Part shown: positions 1 to 5,785 of the stretch, one piece after another
Numbering within the stretch: position 1 is the stretch's first letter
Layout of the letters: each line of letters begins with the position of its first letter
Assembly: GCA_964428905.1 (NCBI GenBank)
Contig: CAYSAA010000257.1
Location: 1-5,866, forward strand
DNA length: 5,866 nucleotides
Direction of reading: 5' to 3'
Origin: CAYSAA01 sp964428905
GTDB lineage: Bacteria > Atribacterota > Phoenicimicrobiia > Phoenicimicrobiales > Stramentimicrobiaceae
Program-made: the position numbers and the translations under genes
The notes under the pieces: generated by a model
What the model was told of the DNA's origin: nothing
The model's input: the letters and a program-made list of their open reading frames with translations, nothing else
The model's database searches: none

Positions 1-1
1 G

Positions 2-202
2 CCGGAAGATTGTGGCTCACTACCCGGATATGAAGATATATTGGAAATGTTAAAAAACCCTGATCCTGACAATGAAGAATACCAAGAAAGAATGGAATGA
101 CTCGGTGGTGGATATGACCCGGAACACTTTGAGCCCAATGAGGTATTTTTTGATGACCCTGATGAACGATTGAAAATGGCCTTTGAATTTAAATTTATAT
201 AA
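2..202 (+). pseudogene. C-terminal part of a pRiA4b ORF-3 family protein, interrupted by an in-frame TGA
   Basis: Reading from base 2 gives PEDCGSLPGYEDILEMLKNP, then an acidic stretch, then a TGA stop at 98-100. The same frame continues with LGGGYDPEHFEPNEVF and ends at TAA 200-202. The PEDCGG-GY-E-L start and the WLGG-(D/Y)-DPE-F tail are the hallmark C-terminus of the plasmid pRiA4b ORF-3 (IS1096 TnpR-like) family, whose function is unknown. In that family the residue between 'E' and 'LGG' is normally Trp, so TGA most simply reflects a TGG to TGA change. The gene runs off the left edge of the window. Recoding of TGA as Trp is unlikely, because TGA ends the intact oxidoreductase gene here and TGG is common in neighbours. 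The lesion could be a sequencing error, or it could yield a protein shortened by about 33 residues. The family call rests on recalled family motifs. Confidence 0.75.
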
Positions 203-225
203 CAAACAATAACTATCATGAATCC

Positions 226-262
226 GGGGGGCTATAATTAGAAAATAGCATCCCCCTGTTTT
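226..262 (+). terminator. Terminator-like hairpin after the pRiA4b ORF-3 remnant
   Basis: GGGGG-GCTAT (226-235) pairs with ATAGC (245-249) and CCCCC (252-256), with a 9-base loop and a 2-base bulge (AT, 250-251). A short T-rich tail, TGTTTTG, follows. It lies 24 bases after the stop of the left-edge gene and 46 bases before the next ribosome binding site, the usual place for an intrinsic terminator. The T tract is short, so termination may be partial. Confidence 0.55.
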
Positions 263-269
263 GCAGATG

Positions 270-284
270 ATTACAATTTGTAAT
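270..284. promoter_or_regulatory. Perfect 15-bp palindrome, possible operator
   Basis: ATTACAA-T-TTGTAAT is a perfect inverted repeat with 7-base arms around a single base. It ends 10 bases before the AGGAGG ribosome binding site (295-300) of the small gene at 308. Its position and symmetry suit a dimeric repressor site, or a small mRNA hairpin that limits access to the ribosome binding site. No convincing -35/-10 pair was found with it, and no regulator gene lies in the window. AT-rich palindromes of this size can also arise by chance. Confidence 0.35.
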
Positions 285-307
285 GATAGATAAAAGGAGG
301 GGATCCA

Positions 308-565
308 ATGATTACAGTAAAAAAACAAAACCAAGATGAATACCTGGTAAAAGTAGAAAAGAAAGAATATAAGGTCAGTTTGGATGATAAATATTGGCAG
401 GATTTAACTGGTGGCAGAATTACAAAAGAGGAATTAATAGAAAAATCTTTTGATTTTTTGTTGGAAAGAGAACCAAAAGAATCAATTCTTTCTAGCTTTA
501 ATTTAAAGGTAATTAATCGATATTTTCCGGATTTTGAAGAAGAAATAGAAACGAGGATTTCATAA
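308..565 (+). CDS. Small conserved protein of unknown function (85 aa)
   Basis: A short, highly charged soluble protein with no signal peptide or membrane segment. The N-terminal third (residues 1-27) looks like beta strands ending in YKVSLDD. The middle (about 35-55) carries LTGGRITKEELIEKSFDFLL, followed by EREPKESILSSFNLKVINRYFP and an acidic C-terminus. This 'EELI..SF.FLLEREPKESIL..F.L.VI.RYFP.FE' pattern recurs, as I recall, in small conserved proteins of many anaerobic and thermophilic bacteria, but I know of no assigned function. The start is well supported: AGGAGG at 295-300 sits 7 bases before ATG 308. It is the only intact gene in the left 1.2 kb, between decayed genes, so selection seems to have kept it. 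It has no evident operon partner. Confidence 0.85.
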   Translation: MITVKKQNQDEYLVKVEKKEYKVSLDDKYWQDLTGGRITKEELIEKSFDFLLEREPKESILSSFNLKVINRYFPDFEEEIETRIS

Positions 566-757
566 AAATATTAAATATATCGTGTTTACCTATAATGCTG
601 TTAAAAAGTAATGGGATCTATCATTAAAAAATAGCAAGAAATGATAAAGAGGCAACGATTTTTTAAAAATATGAGAAATTAACAGGATAAGGACTTGAAA
701 TATAAGTTTTTACTAAATAAAAAGGTGAGCATTATCGATAGGAAATAATATTAAAAA
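566..757. other. AT-rich intergenic stretch, no gene recognised
   Basis: No reading frame in these 192 bases resembles a known protein on either strand. The one structure seen is an inverted repeat, TATCATT (619-625) with AATGATA (640-646), with a 14-base loop and a run of six T at 659-664. The T run is 12 bases beyond the stem, too far for a good intrinsic terminator. A weak purine-rich AGGAA at 740-744 lies 13 bases before the ATG of the broken gene at 758. Confidence 0.5.
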
Positions 758-1010
758 ATGGTCAAGATGATGGAAAACACTATAAAAGAATTAACATTAT
801 TGTTGATCTATTTTACCTCATGGCAGGAAGATGCCGGAACAGTAAAAATTCAGAGAAGCTGGAAAGGTTATCCTTTTGTAATTTGGATGAATTACAAGAA
901 GAAGGTGATATTTCCGGAAGTAAAAGGGCAAAATCGGTTTTTCTAAGCAAAGAGGGGATCAAAAAGCAGAAGAGTTTATGAAAAAATTACAAAAGAAAGA
1001 TAAGATATCA
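758..1010 (+). pseudogene. DUF6429-like gene broken by two single-base frameshifts
   Basis: Three frames together spell one protein. From ATG 758 the first frame gives IKELTLLLIYFTSWQEDAG and then RSWKGYPF. From about 883 the next frame gives LDELQEEGDISGSKRAKSVF followed by LSKEGIKK. From 966 the third frame gives AEEFMKKLQKKDKIS. Restoring one T near 881-883 and one base in the A run at 961-965 would make the frame continuous. The joined sequence shows the 'WKGYD...LD.L.E.G.I....AKSV.LT.EG...A..L' pattern that I associate with DUF6429, a short family of unknown function. Taken alone, the first frame ends as a meaningless 62-residue product at 946. Both lesions sit in homopolymer runs, so indel sequencing errors are possible, but decayed neighbours favour a real pseudogene. 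The third frame runs on to TAA 1059; the boundary with the next remnant (about 1010-1022) is approximate. Confidence 0.7.
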
Positions 1011-1021
1011 ATAAAGGAATT

Positions 1022-1217
1022 TATAATGAAGATGACTCTAAACTTATGCCAGAGGGCATAAACACGTAAGAAGTCAATATCGACAGAAAAAGATATTAAT
1101 CAAGAGTGAAAATAAGGCTTGAATATAATGAGCTGTTTCGATGATATTAAGAAGCTTTTGGAAGTATTGAAGATATTTAAAGGGCGTAATAAAGCATCAA
1201 ATTATTGAAATAAGGGG
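1022..1217 (+). pseudogene. uvrC: Decayed C-terminal tail of UvrC (excinuclease subunit C)
   Basis: Fragments in different frames follow the order of the UvrC C-terminus. They are EDDSKL (1028-1045), LCQR (1044-1055), HKHVRSQYRQKK (1057-1092) with KS soon after, SCFDDI (1131-1148), KKLLE (1149-1163), EAFGSIEDI (1151-1177), then RA and SIKLLK (1181-1210). In intact UvrC this zone reads D-S, LLQR-IRDEAHRF-x3-HR, S-x-LDDI, PGIGxKR, K-x-LL, FGS-x3-I and AS-x-EEL. It belongs to the RNase H-like nuclease domain end and the tandem helix-hairpin-helix DNA-binding motif. Here the IRDEA and PGIGxKR segments are missing, stop codons interrupt, and several indels are needed, so it cannot be functional. 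It ends 8 bases before the oxidoreductase start and supplies that gene's ribosome binding site region. The call is from remembered family motifs; each piece is short, but their collinear order is persuasive. Confidence 0.5.
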
Positions 1218-1225
1218 TAAGAATA

Positions 1226-2347
1226 ATGAAGAAGATAAAGATAGGCATAATAGGGATTGGGTATATTGGAGAAGCCCATATTGAAGCTGTCAAGAGACTT
1301 GGGTATGCAACTATTGAAGCAGTCTCGGTAAGAGATGAAACGAAAGCCAGGGAAATATGTGAAAATCTTGGAATACCTAATTATTTTACTAATTATAAGG
1401 AAATGTTATCTGATTCAAGTATTAATGTTATACATAATTGCACCCCCAATCATCTTCACTTCCAGATTAATAAAGATGTCATATTAGCAGGGAAACATAT
1501 ACTATCAGAAAAACCCCTAACGCTGAATTCTAAAGAATCCCGGGAACTAGTAAGACTACTTCGGGAATACAAAATATTTCATGCGGTGAATTTTATCTAT
1601 CGGCATTATGCGGTCATTCAACATGTTAAAGGAATGATTGAAAAGGGAGAACTAGGTAATATTTATGCCATTTATGGTTCATATCTTCAAGACTGGCTGC
1701 TTTATGATACGGACTACAATTGGAGAGTGGAAGCGAGTCTTGGAGGTCCTTCAAGGGCAATTTCAGATATTGGTTCACATTGGTTTGACCTCGCTCAATT
1801 TTTATTGGGACAGGATATCGTGGAAGTTTTTGCAGATCTTGCTACATTCATTCCGGTAAGAAAAAAAATAGTCTCAATGAATCCAATAGTCTACCAGCAA
1901 ATTAATGTTGATACAGAAGATTATGGTAGTGTACTCTTAAGATTTAGAAATGGTGCTCGGGGAAGTTTTCAGGTATCCCAGGTAAGTGCAGGCAGAAAAT
2001 TAGGGTTATCTTTTCAAATTGACGGCAGTAAAGCTTCAGTTTTTTGGGATCACGAAAATACATCTGCACTTTGGATTGGTTACCGGGACATGCCTAACCA
2101 ATTGTTGATATCTCATCCCGATCTCTTAAATGATAATGGAAAGACTTACAGGTATTATCAAAAGCGTAAGTGTGAACGATGGCCGGATGCTCAAAGAAAT
2201 ATGATCGATAATTTCTATCGCACAATTCTATACAATGATAACCCTAAATATGTCACTTTTGAAGCTGCCCATAAGATTATAAAAGTAATTGAAGCAATTT
2301 TAGAAAGTAACAAGAGTGGTACATGGCAAAAAGTTTCTGTCTTCTGA
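1226..2347 (+). CDS. Gfo/Idh/MocA family NAD(P)-dependent oxidoreductase
   Basis: This is a cytoplasmic dehydrogenase of 373 residues, a typical family length. The N-terminal Rossmann fold has the dinucleotide-binding motif G10-I-G12-Y-I-G15 after a hydrophobic beta strand. TPNHLH at 73-78 and the signature SEKP with Glu95-Lys96-Pro97 follow; the Lys is the usual catalytic and cofactor-contacting residue. The C-terminal alpha/beta domain shows VNFIYRHY (121-128) and SDIGSHWFDL (180-189), the D-x-G-x-H-x2-D motif whose His185 is the expected general acid/base. Family members oxidise or reduce hydroxyls of sugars, inositols or their derivatives; the exact substrate cannot be read. ATG 1226 is chosen because AAGGGG (1212-1217) lies 8 bases upstream and the Rossmann strand begins at residue 4. 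It is followed by a sugar ABC importer on the same strand, 234 bases away and with its own promoter. That suggests a shared catabolic pathway but perhaps separate transcription. No terminator is visible after it. Confidence 0.93.
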   Translation: MKKIKIGIIGIGYIGEAHIEAVKRLGYATIEAVSVRDETKAREICENLGIPNYFTNYKEMLSDSSINVIHNCTPNHLHFQINKDVILAGKHILSEKPLTLNSKESRELVRLLREYKIFHAVNFIYRHYAVIQHVKGMIEKGELGNIYAIYGSYLQDWLLYDTDYNWRVEASLGGPSRAISDIGSHWFDLAQFLLGQDIVEVFADLATFIPVRKKIVSMNPIVYQQINVDTEDYGSVLLRFRNGARGSFQVSQVSAGRKLGLSFQIDGSKASVFWDHENTSALWIGYRDMPNQLLISHPDLLNDNGKTYRYYQKRKCERWPDAQRNMIDNFYRTILYNDNPKYVTFEAAHKIIKVIEAILESNKSGTWQKVSVF

Positions 2348-2413
2348 AAACATATAGGATAGTAAATGAAGAAAATAATTAAAGTTCAGGTAATGGTAAA
2401 TAAAAATGATATT

Positions 2414-2442
2414 TTGACCTTAAAAAAAGTTTAGAGTAAAAT
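2414..2442 (+). promoter_or_regulatory. Sigma70-type promoter for the sugar ABC importer
   Basis: TTGACC (2414-2419) and TAAAAT (2437-2442) are separated by exactly 17 bases. Each hexamer differs from the consensus at one position (TTGACA, TATAAT). Transcription would start near 2449, giving a leader of about 130 bases before the binding-protein ATG at 2582. It lies 67 bases after the oxidoreductase stop, in a gap free of coding sequence, so it is the best candidate driver of the importer operon. Confidence 0.65.
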
Positions 2443-2581
2443 AAAAATGTATGGAACAATATAGAGCAATACAATCATAGAAAGGGGGTGCAAAATAGTT
2501 ACATAATTTTTTTACGTGAACCATAACACGCGAATCTCGAGGAAAAAATCTAAACCATTTAATTTAGGAGGAAAGAAAGAA
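2443..2581 (+). promoter_or_regulatory. Leader region and ribosome binding site of the binding-protein gene
   Basis: This is the presumed 5' untranslated leader. AGGAGG at 2566-2571, 10 bases before ATG 2582, decides the start. An SD-like AAAGGGGG at 2481-2488 has no sensible start at normal distance except the overlapping GTG 2488, which opens only a 12-codon frame. A short inverted repeat, CGTG (2515-2518) with CACG (2527-2530), is too small to call an operator. No riboswitch fold was recognised. Confidence 0.5.
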
Positions 2582-3823
2582 ATGAAAAAAAGAAATTTAG
2601 TATTTTTCGTTGTTTTGGCAGTGATTTTCATGATGTCGTCTACCGGATTTGCACAGACAGAACCAGTAACAATTACTCATTGGTATTGGGCAGATAATCC
2701 GGAATATTCTGCAACAATGCAAGAGATAGCAAAGGAGTTTAACGCTACAAATGATAAAAATATTACTGTTGTTGCTGAAGAATATCCTTGGGATGGTGGT
2801 GCATACAGTGAGACACTCTTCCGAGTTGTAATGGGAGGAGGCGGACCGGATACCTCAAGTGCCAAACTTACTTCTACCCCTCTATTTACCGCTAACAATC
2901 TTCTTGCCAACCTGGATAGTTTTATAGAAAATTGGGAAGATAAAGATGAGATTGAAGAAAGCCTTTATGACACGATGAGGCAGGCCAGCGGAACAGATAG
3001 CATTTATCTAATGCCCTGGAATACACAAGTTCTCTATGTATATTACCGGCCTTCTATGTTTGAAGAAGCTGGTATTTCAGTCCCCCAGACGTATGATGCG
3101 TTTCTGGAAGCATGTGAGAAGCTTACCCGTGATATAAATGGTGATGGCTCAATTGATGTGTATGGTTTTGGCATGAGAGGTTCTACAGGAGGACATGAAC
3201 CCTGGGGTAGTTTTATCTGGGCACGCGGCGGTAATTTCTCCGATTTCACCACTGAAGAAGCAGTGGCAGGCATGCAGGACTTCATTAACCTTTTTGAAAA
3301 CAGGTATGTGCCTCCTACGGCAACGATGGATGGCTTTCAAGAAATTATTGCTAATTTTAAGTCAGGGAAGACAGCCATGACCATTCATCATATTGGCTCT
3401 TCTCCTGGTATGATTGAGACTTTTGGTGATGATGTCGATGCTTTCCCGTTCCCCAAAGGAGTAGATCAATGGACATCCATGGGTGATACTGAAAATGTTA
3501 TGCTTGAATCCTGTAAGAATAAAGATGCTGCTTTTGAATGGCTGGCCTATCTGGCCACAGGAAAAGGACAAGATAAATGGTGTACCGTTACCGGAAATGT
3601 CCCGGTAAGCAAGACTGTTCAACAGCTTCCTGTTTTTCAGGATAACCGGTTCATGAAAGTCTCTATCGAGGGAGCTCCGTCTGCTGGTATTTTCCCGGTT
3701 CTTGATACAACAACTGAATGGATAAGCACCATATGGCCGAATACGATTGCCGCGGCTCTTATGGGACAAATTACCGCATCTGAAGCCATGCAGCAGCTGC
3801 AAATAGGCCTTTATGGTGAATAA
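2582..3823 (+). CDS. Extracellular sugar-binding protein of an ABC importer (family 1, CUT1)
   Basis: This is the 413-residue solute receptor of a carbohydrate ABC importer, expected outside the inner membrane. Residues 1-24 form a signal peptide: a basic MKKR start, a hydrophobic core, and cleavage after GFA before QTE. No lipobox cysteine is present, so it should be a soluble periplasmic protein rather than a lipoprotein. The mature start, VTITHWYWADNP (29-40), is the usual first strand with ligand-stacking aromatics. GGGGPD (85-90), NTQVLYVYYRPSMFEEAGI (147-165) and the calcium-loop-like DINGDGSIDVYGF (184-196) are typical of family 1 sugar receptors. So are GKTAM (262-266) and the C-terminal Trp-rich segment. 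Two closely matching permease genes follow on the same strand. ATG 2582 is preferred over the GTG at 2516, which would put 22 polar, basic residues in front of the signal peptide and lacks a ribosome binding site. The sugar cannot be determined from sequence; an oligosaccharide or glycoside is plausible. Confidence 0.92.
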   Translation: MKKRNLVFFVVLAVIFMMSSTGFAQTEPVTITHWYWADNPEYSATMQEIAKEFNATNDKNITVVAEEYPWDGGAYSETLFRVVMGGGGPDTSSAKLTSTPLFTANNLLANLDSFIENWEDKDEIEESLYDTMRQASGTDSIYLMPWNTQVLYVYYRPSMFEEAGISVPQTYDAFLEACEKLTRDINGDGSIDVYGFGMRGSTGGHEPWGSFIWARGGNFSDFTTEEAVAGMQDFINLFENRYVPPTATMDGFQEIIANFKSGKTAMTIHHIGSSPGMIETFGDDVDAFPFPKGVDQWTSMGDTENVMLESCKNKDAAFEWLAYLATGKGQDKWCTVTGNVPVSKTVQQLPVFQDNRFMKVSIEGAPSAGIFPVLDTTTEWISTIWPNTIAAALMGQITASEAMQQLQIGLYGE

Positions 3824-3854
3824 TAAATTTGAATATATATTTATTATTGCTTCT

Positions 3855-3883
3855 CCGGGCTGTAATTATGTGTTACAGCCCGG
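3855..3883 (+). promoter_or_regulatory. Perfect 11-bp hairpin between binding-protein and permease genes
   Basis: CCGGGCTGTAA (3855-3865) pairs perfectly with TTACAGCCCGG (3873-3883) around a 7-base loop. It starts 32 bases after the binding-protein stop and ends 26 bases before the permease ATG at 3910. The bases after it (AATTATTATAAAAG) lack a T run, so it is a poor terminator. More likely it blocks 3' exonucleases or gives partial termination. Either would leave more binding-protein mRNA than permease mRNA, as is known for the malE-malF gap in enteric bacteria. The permease ribosome binding site (AGAGG, 3896-3900) is outside the stem. Confidence 0.75.
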
Positions 3884-3909
3884 AATTATTATAAAAGAGG
3901 TAATAAATT

Positions 3910-4788
3910 ATGCAGCGAAAAAAAATAGACCTGTCTCCTTATCTACTAATATCTCCTGCTTTAATTATTTTTTTAATGGTTGTTTTTATTCCGGCAGTTA
4001 ACGCAATCTTAATGAGTTTCCAAAGTTATGACCTTAGAAGACCAAGTAAAATTGGGTTTGTTGGACTTGATAACTATATTGCTATTTTTAATGATCCCTT
4101 ATTCTGGCAGTCACTCTGGAAAACTTTTCTATGGGTCACTTTTGGAGTAGGATTCCAGTTTATCCTGGGGTTTGGATTGGCATTGCTTTTAAACAAGAAA
4201 TTTTTCGGGCGTGGAGTTGTGCGTTCAGTTAGTCTTATTCCATGGGTTACTCCGGGTGTATTGATTGGCCTGATGTGGAGATGGATTTATGACGGAAATT
4301 ATGGTGTTCTTAATGATATTTTTCTAAAGTTCGGCATTATACGGGAAAAAATACCATTTTTAGCACAGCAAGCCACAGCCTTTCCATCCGTTATCGTAAC
4401 GATTATCTGGCAGGGAATTCCATTCTTTGCCCTTATGCTGTTGGCAGGTCTGCAAGGAATACCAAATGAGTTATATGATGCGGCTGATGTTGATGGCGCA
4501 AATGGATTTCAAAAACTTTTTCGAATTACCATTCCCATGCTTAAAAATACAATATATGTTTCAACCTTACTACGTGTTATTTGGGTTGCAAACTCTGTAG
4601 ATGTAATTTTTAATATGACCGGAGGGGGTCCTGCTTATTCAACCCAGACATTGAGCGTTTATGTCTTTAACAAGGGTAATGCACTTAACCTGGGTTATGC
4701 CTCGACCATGTCAATTATGCTAACCCTTATACTTTTGACAGTCGCTATTCTGTATTTGAAAAATATATTCAGTAGTGAGGAGAAGTAA
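3910..4788 (+). CDS. Sugar ABC importer permease, MalF/UgpA-like
   Basis: An inner-membrane subunit of 292 residues that forms half of the transport channel. Hydrophobic segments lie at roughly 11-33, 72-94, 105-127, 158-181, 212-234 and 265-284, the six-helix layout of short CUT1 permeases without the large MalF periplasmic domain. SPYLLISPALIIFL near the N-terminus and FVGLDNYIAIFNDPLFWQSL (50-69) are typical of this subunit. The cytoplasmic EAA loop spans about 187-211, with A191-A-D-V-D195-G-A197 and ITIPML (206-211); it docks onto the ATPase. NMTGGGPAYSTQTLSVYVF (235-253) is the hallmark C-terminal segment of the UgpA-like branch. ATG 3910 has AGAGG 9 bases upstream. The gene lies 86 bases after the binding-protein gene, past the hairpin at 3855-3883, and 3 bases before the second permease gene. 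No ATPase gene is adjacent, so a shared MsmK/UgpC-type ATPase is inferred. Confidence 0.93.
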   Translation: MQRKKIDLSPYLLISPALIIFLMVVFIPAVNAILMSFQSYDLRRPSKIGFVGLDNYIAIFNDPLFWQSLWKTFLWVTFGVGFQFILGFGLALLLNKKFFGRGVVRSVSLIPWVTPGVLIGLMWRWIYDGNYGVLNDIFLKFGIIREKIPFLAQQATAFPSVIVTIIWQGIPFFALMLLAGLQGIPNELYDAADVDGANGFQKLFRITIPMLKNTIYVSTLLRVIWVANSVDVIFNMTGGGPAYSTQTLSVYVFNKGNALNLGYASTMSIMLTLILLTVAILYLKNIFSSEEK

Positions 4789-4791
4789 AAG

Positions 4792-5628
4792 ATGAAAAAG
4801 GGGAAATTTAGATTATCCAGGATCTTTACGATTTATATTCCACTGATGGTTTTTCTCATCTTTTTACTTTTCCCTTTTTATTGGACCTTTGTAACATCCA
4901 TTAAGCCAGAAAGAGAACTTTATAGCAGTGTAATTTCTTATTGGCCTAATACCATATCTTTTGAGTCCTATAAGAAACTTTTTACGAGTTTTAATTTTTT
5001 AAAACCAATGATGAATAGTCTTTTAGTTGCAGTCAGTACAACTGTAATTTCTCTAATTGTGTCGCTATTTGCAGCCTATGCATTTTCACGTTACAAATTT
5101 AAAGGGAAAAAATATTTAATGGGCATATTTTTAACCAACAACATGTTTCCAAGAGTTTTATTGCTCATTCCTCTGTATGCCATTATGCGAAATATCGGTA
5201 TTCTTTATACCCCCTTGGCACTGATGCTGTCCTATACTACCTTTACTATACCTTTTTCCATATGGCTACTCAGTGGCTATTTGAGAGACTTGCCCATATC
5301 ACTGGAAGAGGCCGCAATGATTGATGGTGCTACCAGGGCACAGGCTTTTATAAAGATTGTTATCCCGATTTTGGCACCATGTATTGTGGCAACCGGGGCT
5401 TATATTTTTATGACATCCTGGAATGAGTACATTTTTGCGGTTATGTTCACCAATGAAGCTAGCCGGACAATACCAGTTGCCCTTAAGAATTTGATCGGTC
5501 AATTAGGTGTTGAATGGGGGATGTTGACAGCTGGTGGAATTATCACAATTATTCCAGTATGCATTATGTTCTTCTTTGCACAAAAGAGATTAACGGAAGG
5601 TCTTACATCCGGTGCAGTAAAAGGGTAA
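4792..5628 (+). CDS. Sugar ABC importer permease, MalG/UgpE-like
   Basis: An inner-membrane subunit of 278 residues, the partner of the preceding permease in the heterodimeric channel. Hydrophobic segments lie at roughly 12-34, 73-98, 108-130, 138-162, 190-210 and 244-263. After the first helix comes the typical FVTSIKPERELYSS (33-46) with WPNTISFESYKKLF (51-64). The EAA loop at about 169-194 is close to consensus: L171-E-E-A-A175-M-I-D178-G-A180, then IPIL at 191-194; it contacts the ATPase. The C-terminus QKRLTEGLTSGAVKG is the standard ending of this subunit, so the gene is full length. The ribosome binding site GAGGAG (4777-4782) lies inside the last codons of the upstream gene, and only 3 bases separate that stop from this ATG, so translation is probably coupled and the two subunits made in equal amounts. 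No importer gene follows within the window. Confidence 0.94.
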   Translation: MKKGKFRLSRIFTIYIPLMVFLIFLLFPFYWTFVTSIKPERELYSSVISYWPNTISFESYKKLFTSFNFLKPMMNSLLVAVSTTVISLIVSLFAAYAFSRYKFKGKKYLMGIFLTNNMFPRVLLLIPLYAIMRNIGILYTPLALMLSYTTFTIPFSIWLLSGYLRDLPISLEEAAMIDGATRAQAFIKIVIPILAPCIVATGAYIFMTSWNEYIFAVMFTNEASRTIPVALKNLIGQLGVEWGMLTAGGIITIIPVCIMFFFAQKRLTEGLTSGAVKG

Positions 5629-5719
5629 AAAAATATCTAAGGTCTATAATTGCAATACAACCTATTGCCAAATTATGGGTCTTAACTATTACCAGAGTTA
5701 TTTTTATTCAAGATATGAG
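5629..5719. other. Non-coding stretch directly after the importer operon
   Basis: No gene is supported here. A small hairpin, TTG-CAATA (5650-5657) with TATTG-C-CAA (5663-5671), has a 5-base loop and one bulged base. A TATAAT at 5645-5650 has no matching -35 hexamer at normal spacing. The frames open through this stretch have no recognisable product. Confidence 0.4.
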
Positions 5720-5772
5720 TTTATTTAACCATGAAAAATCATCTTCTTAGAAGGTGGTAATGGTTAAATAAA
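5720..5772. repeat. 13-bp perfect inverted repeat after the operon
   Basis: TTTATTTAACCAT (5720-5732) and ATGGTTAAATAAA (5760-5772) are exact inverse complements, separated by 27 bases that contain a smaller CTTC-TTA-GAAG hairpin (5743-5753). A second hairpin, ATGGT-TTT-ACCAT (5773-5785), abuts it directly and shares the ATGGT/ACCAT core. There is no T run right after the stem, so it is not a plain terminator. It could be an mRNA-stabilising 3' structure, an operator pair, or a small mobile repeat. Confidence 0.7.
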
Positions 5773-5785
5773 ATGGTTTTACCAT

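Noticed and set aside
233..238. TATAAT as a promoter for the small gene at 308
   Set aside because: It lies inside the terminator stem and loop and has no -35 hexamer upstream.
50..334. Minus-strand 94-residue open frame at the left edge
   Set aside because: It overlaps the pRiA4b ORF-3 remnant, the terminator hairpin and the intact gene's start. It is a Phe/Ile-rich low-complexity product with no recognisable family.
1124..1129. TATAAT as a promoter for the oxidoreductase gene
   Set aside because: No -35-like hexamer exists 16-18 bases upstream, and the bases fall inside the decayed UvrC remnant.
2488..2526. Possible 12-codon leader peptide starting at GTG 2488 behind AAAGGGG
   Set aside because: The SD-like bases overlap the start codon, the peptide has no run of regulatory codons, and no attenuator-type stem follows it.
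2516..2581. GTG start giving a 22-residue longer sugar-binding protein
   Set aside because: It has no ribosome binding site at a proper distance, while AGGAGG precedes ATG 2582. The extension is polar and basic and would bury the signal peptide.
3362..3802. Minus-strand 146-residue open frame inside the binding-protein gene
   Set aside because: It lies entirely within a clearly recognised family gene on the plus strand, and its translation has no family features.
5514..5750. Plus-strand 78-residue open frame overlapping the second permease end
   Set aside because: It overlaps the conserved C-terminus of the permease by 115 bases and runs into inverted repeats. It has no ribosome binding site or recognisable content.
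5720..5772. Insertion-sequence ends or a CRISPR-like repeat
   Set aside because: The arms enclose only 27 bases with no transposase, no target duplication was seen, and there are no regularly spaced repeat copies.
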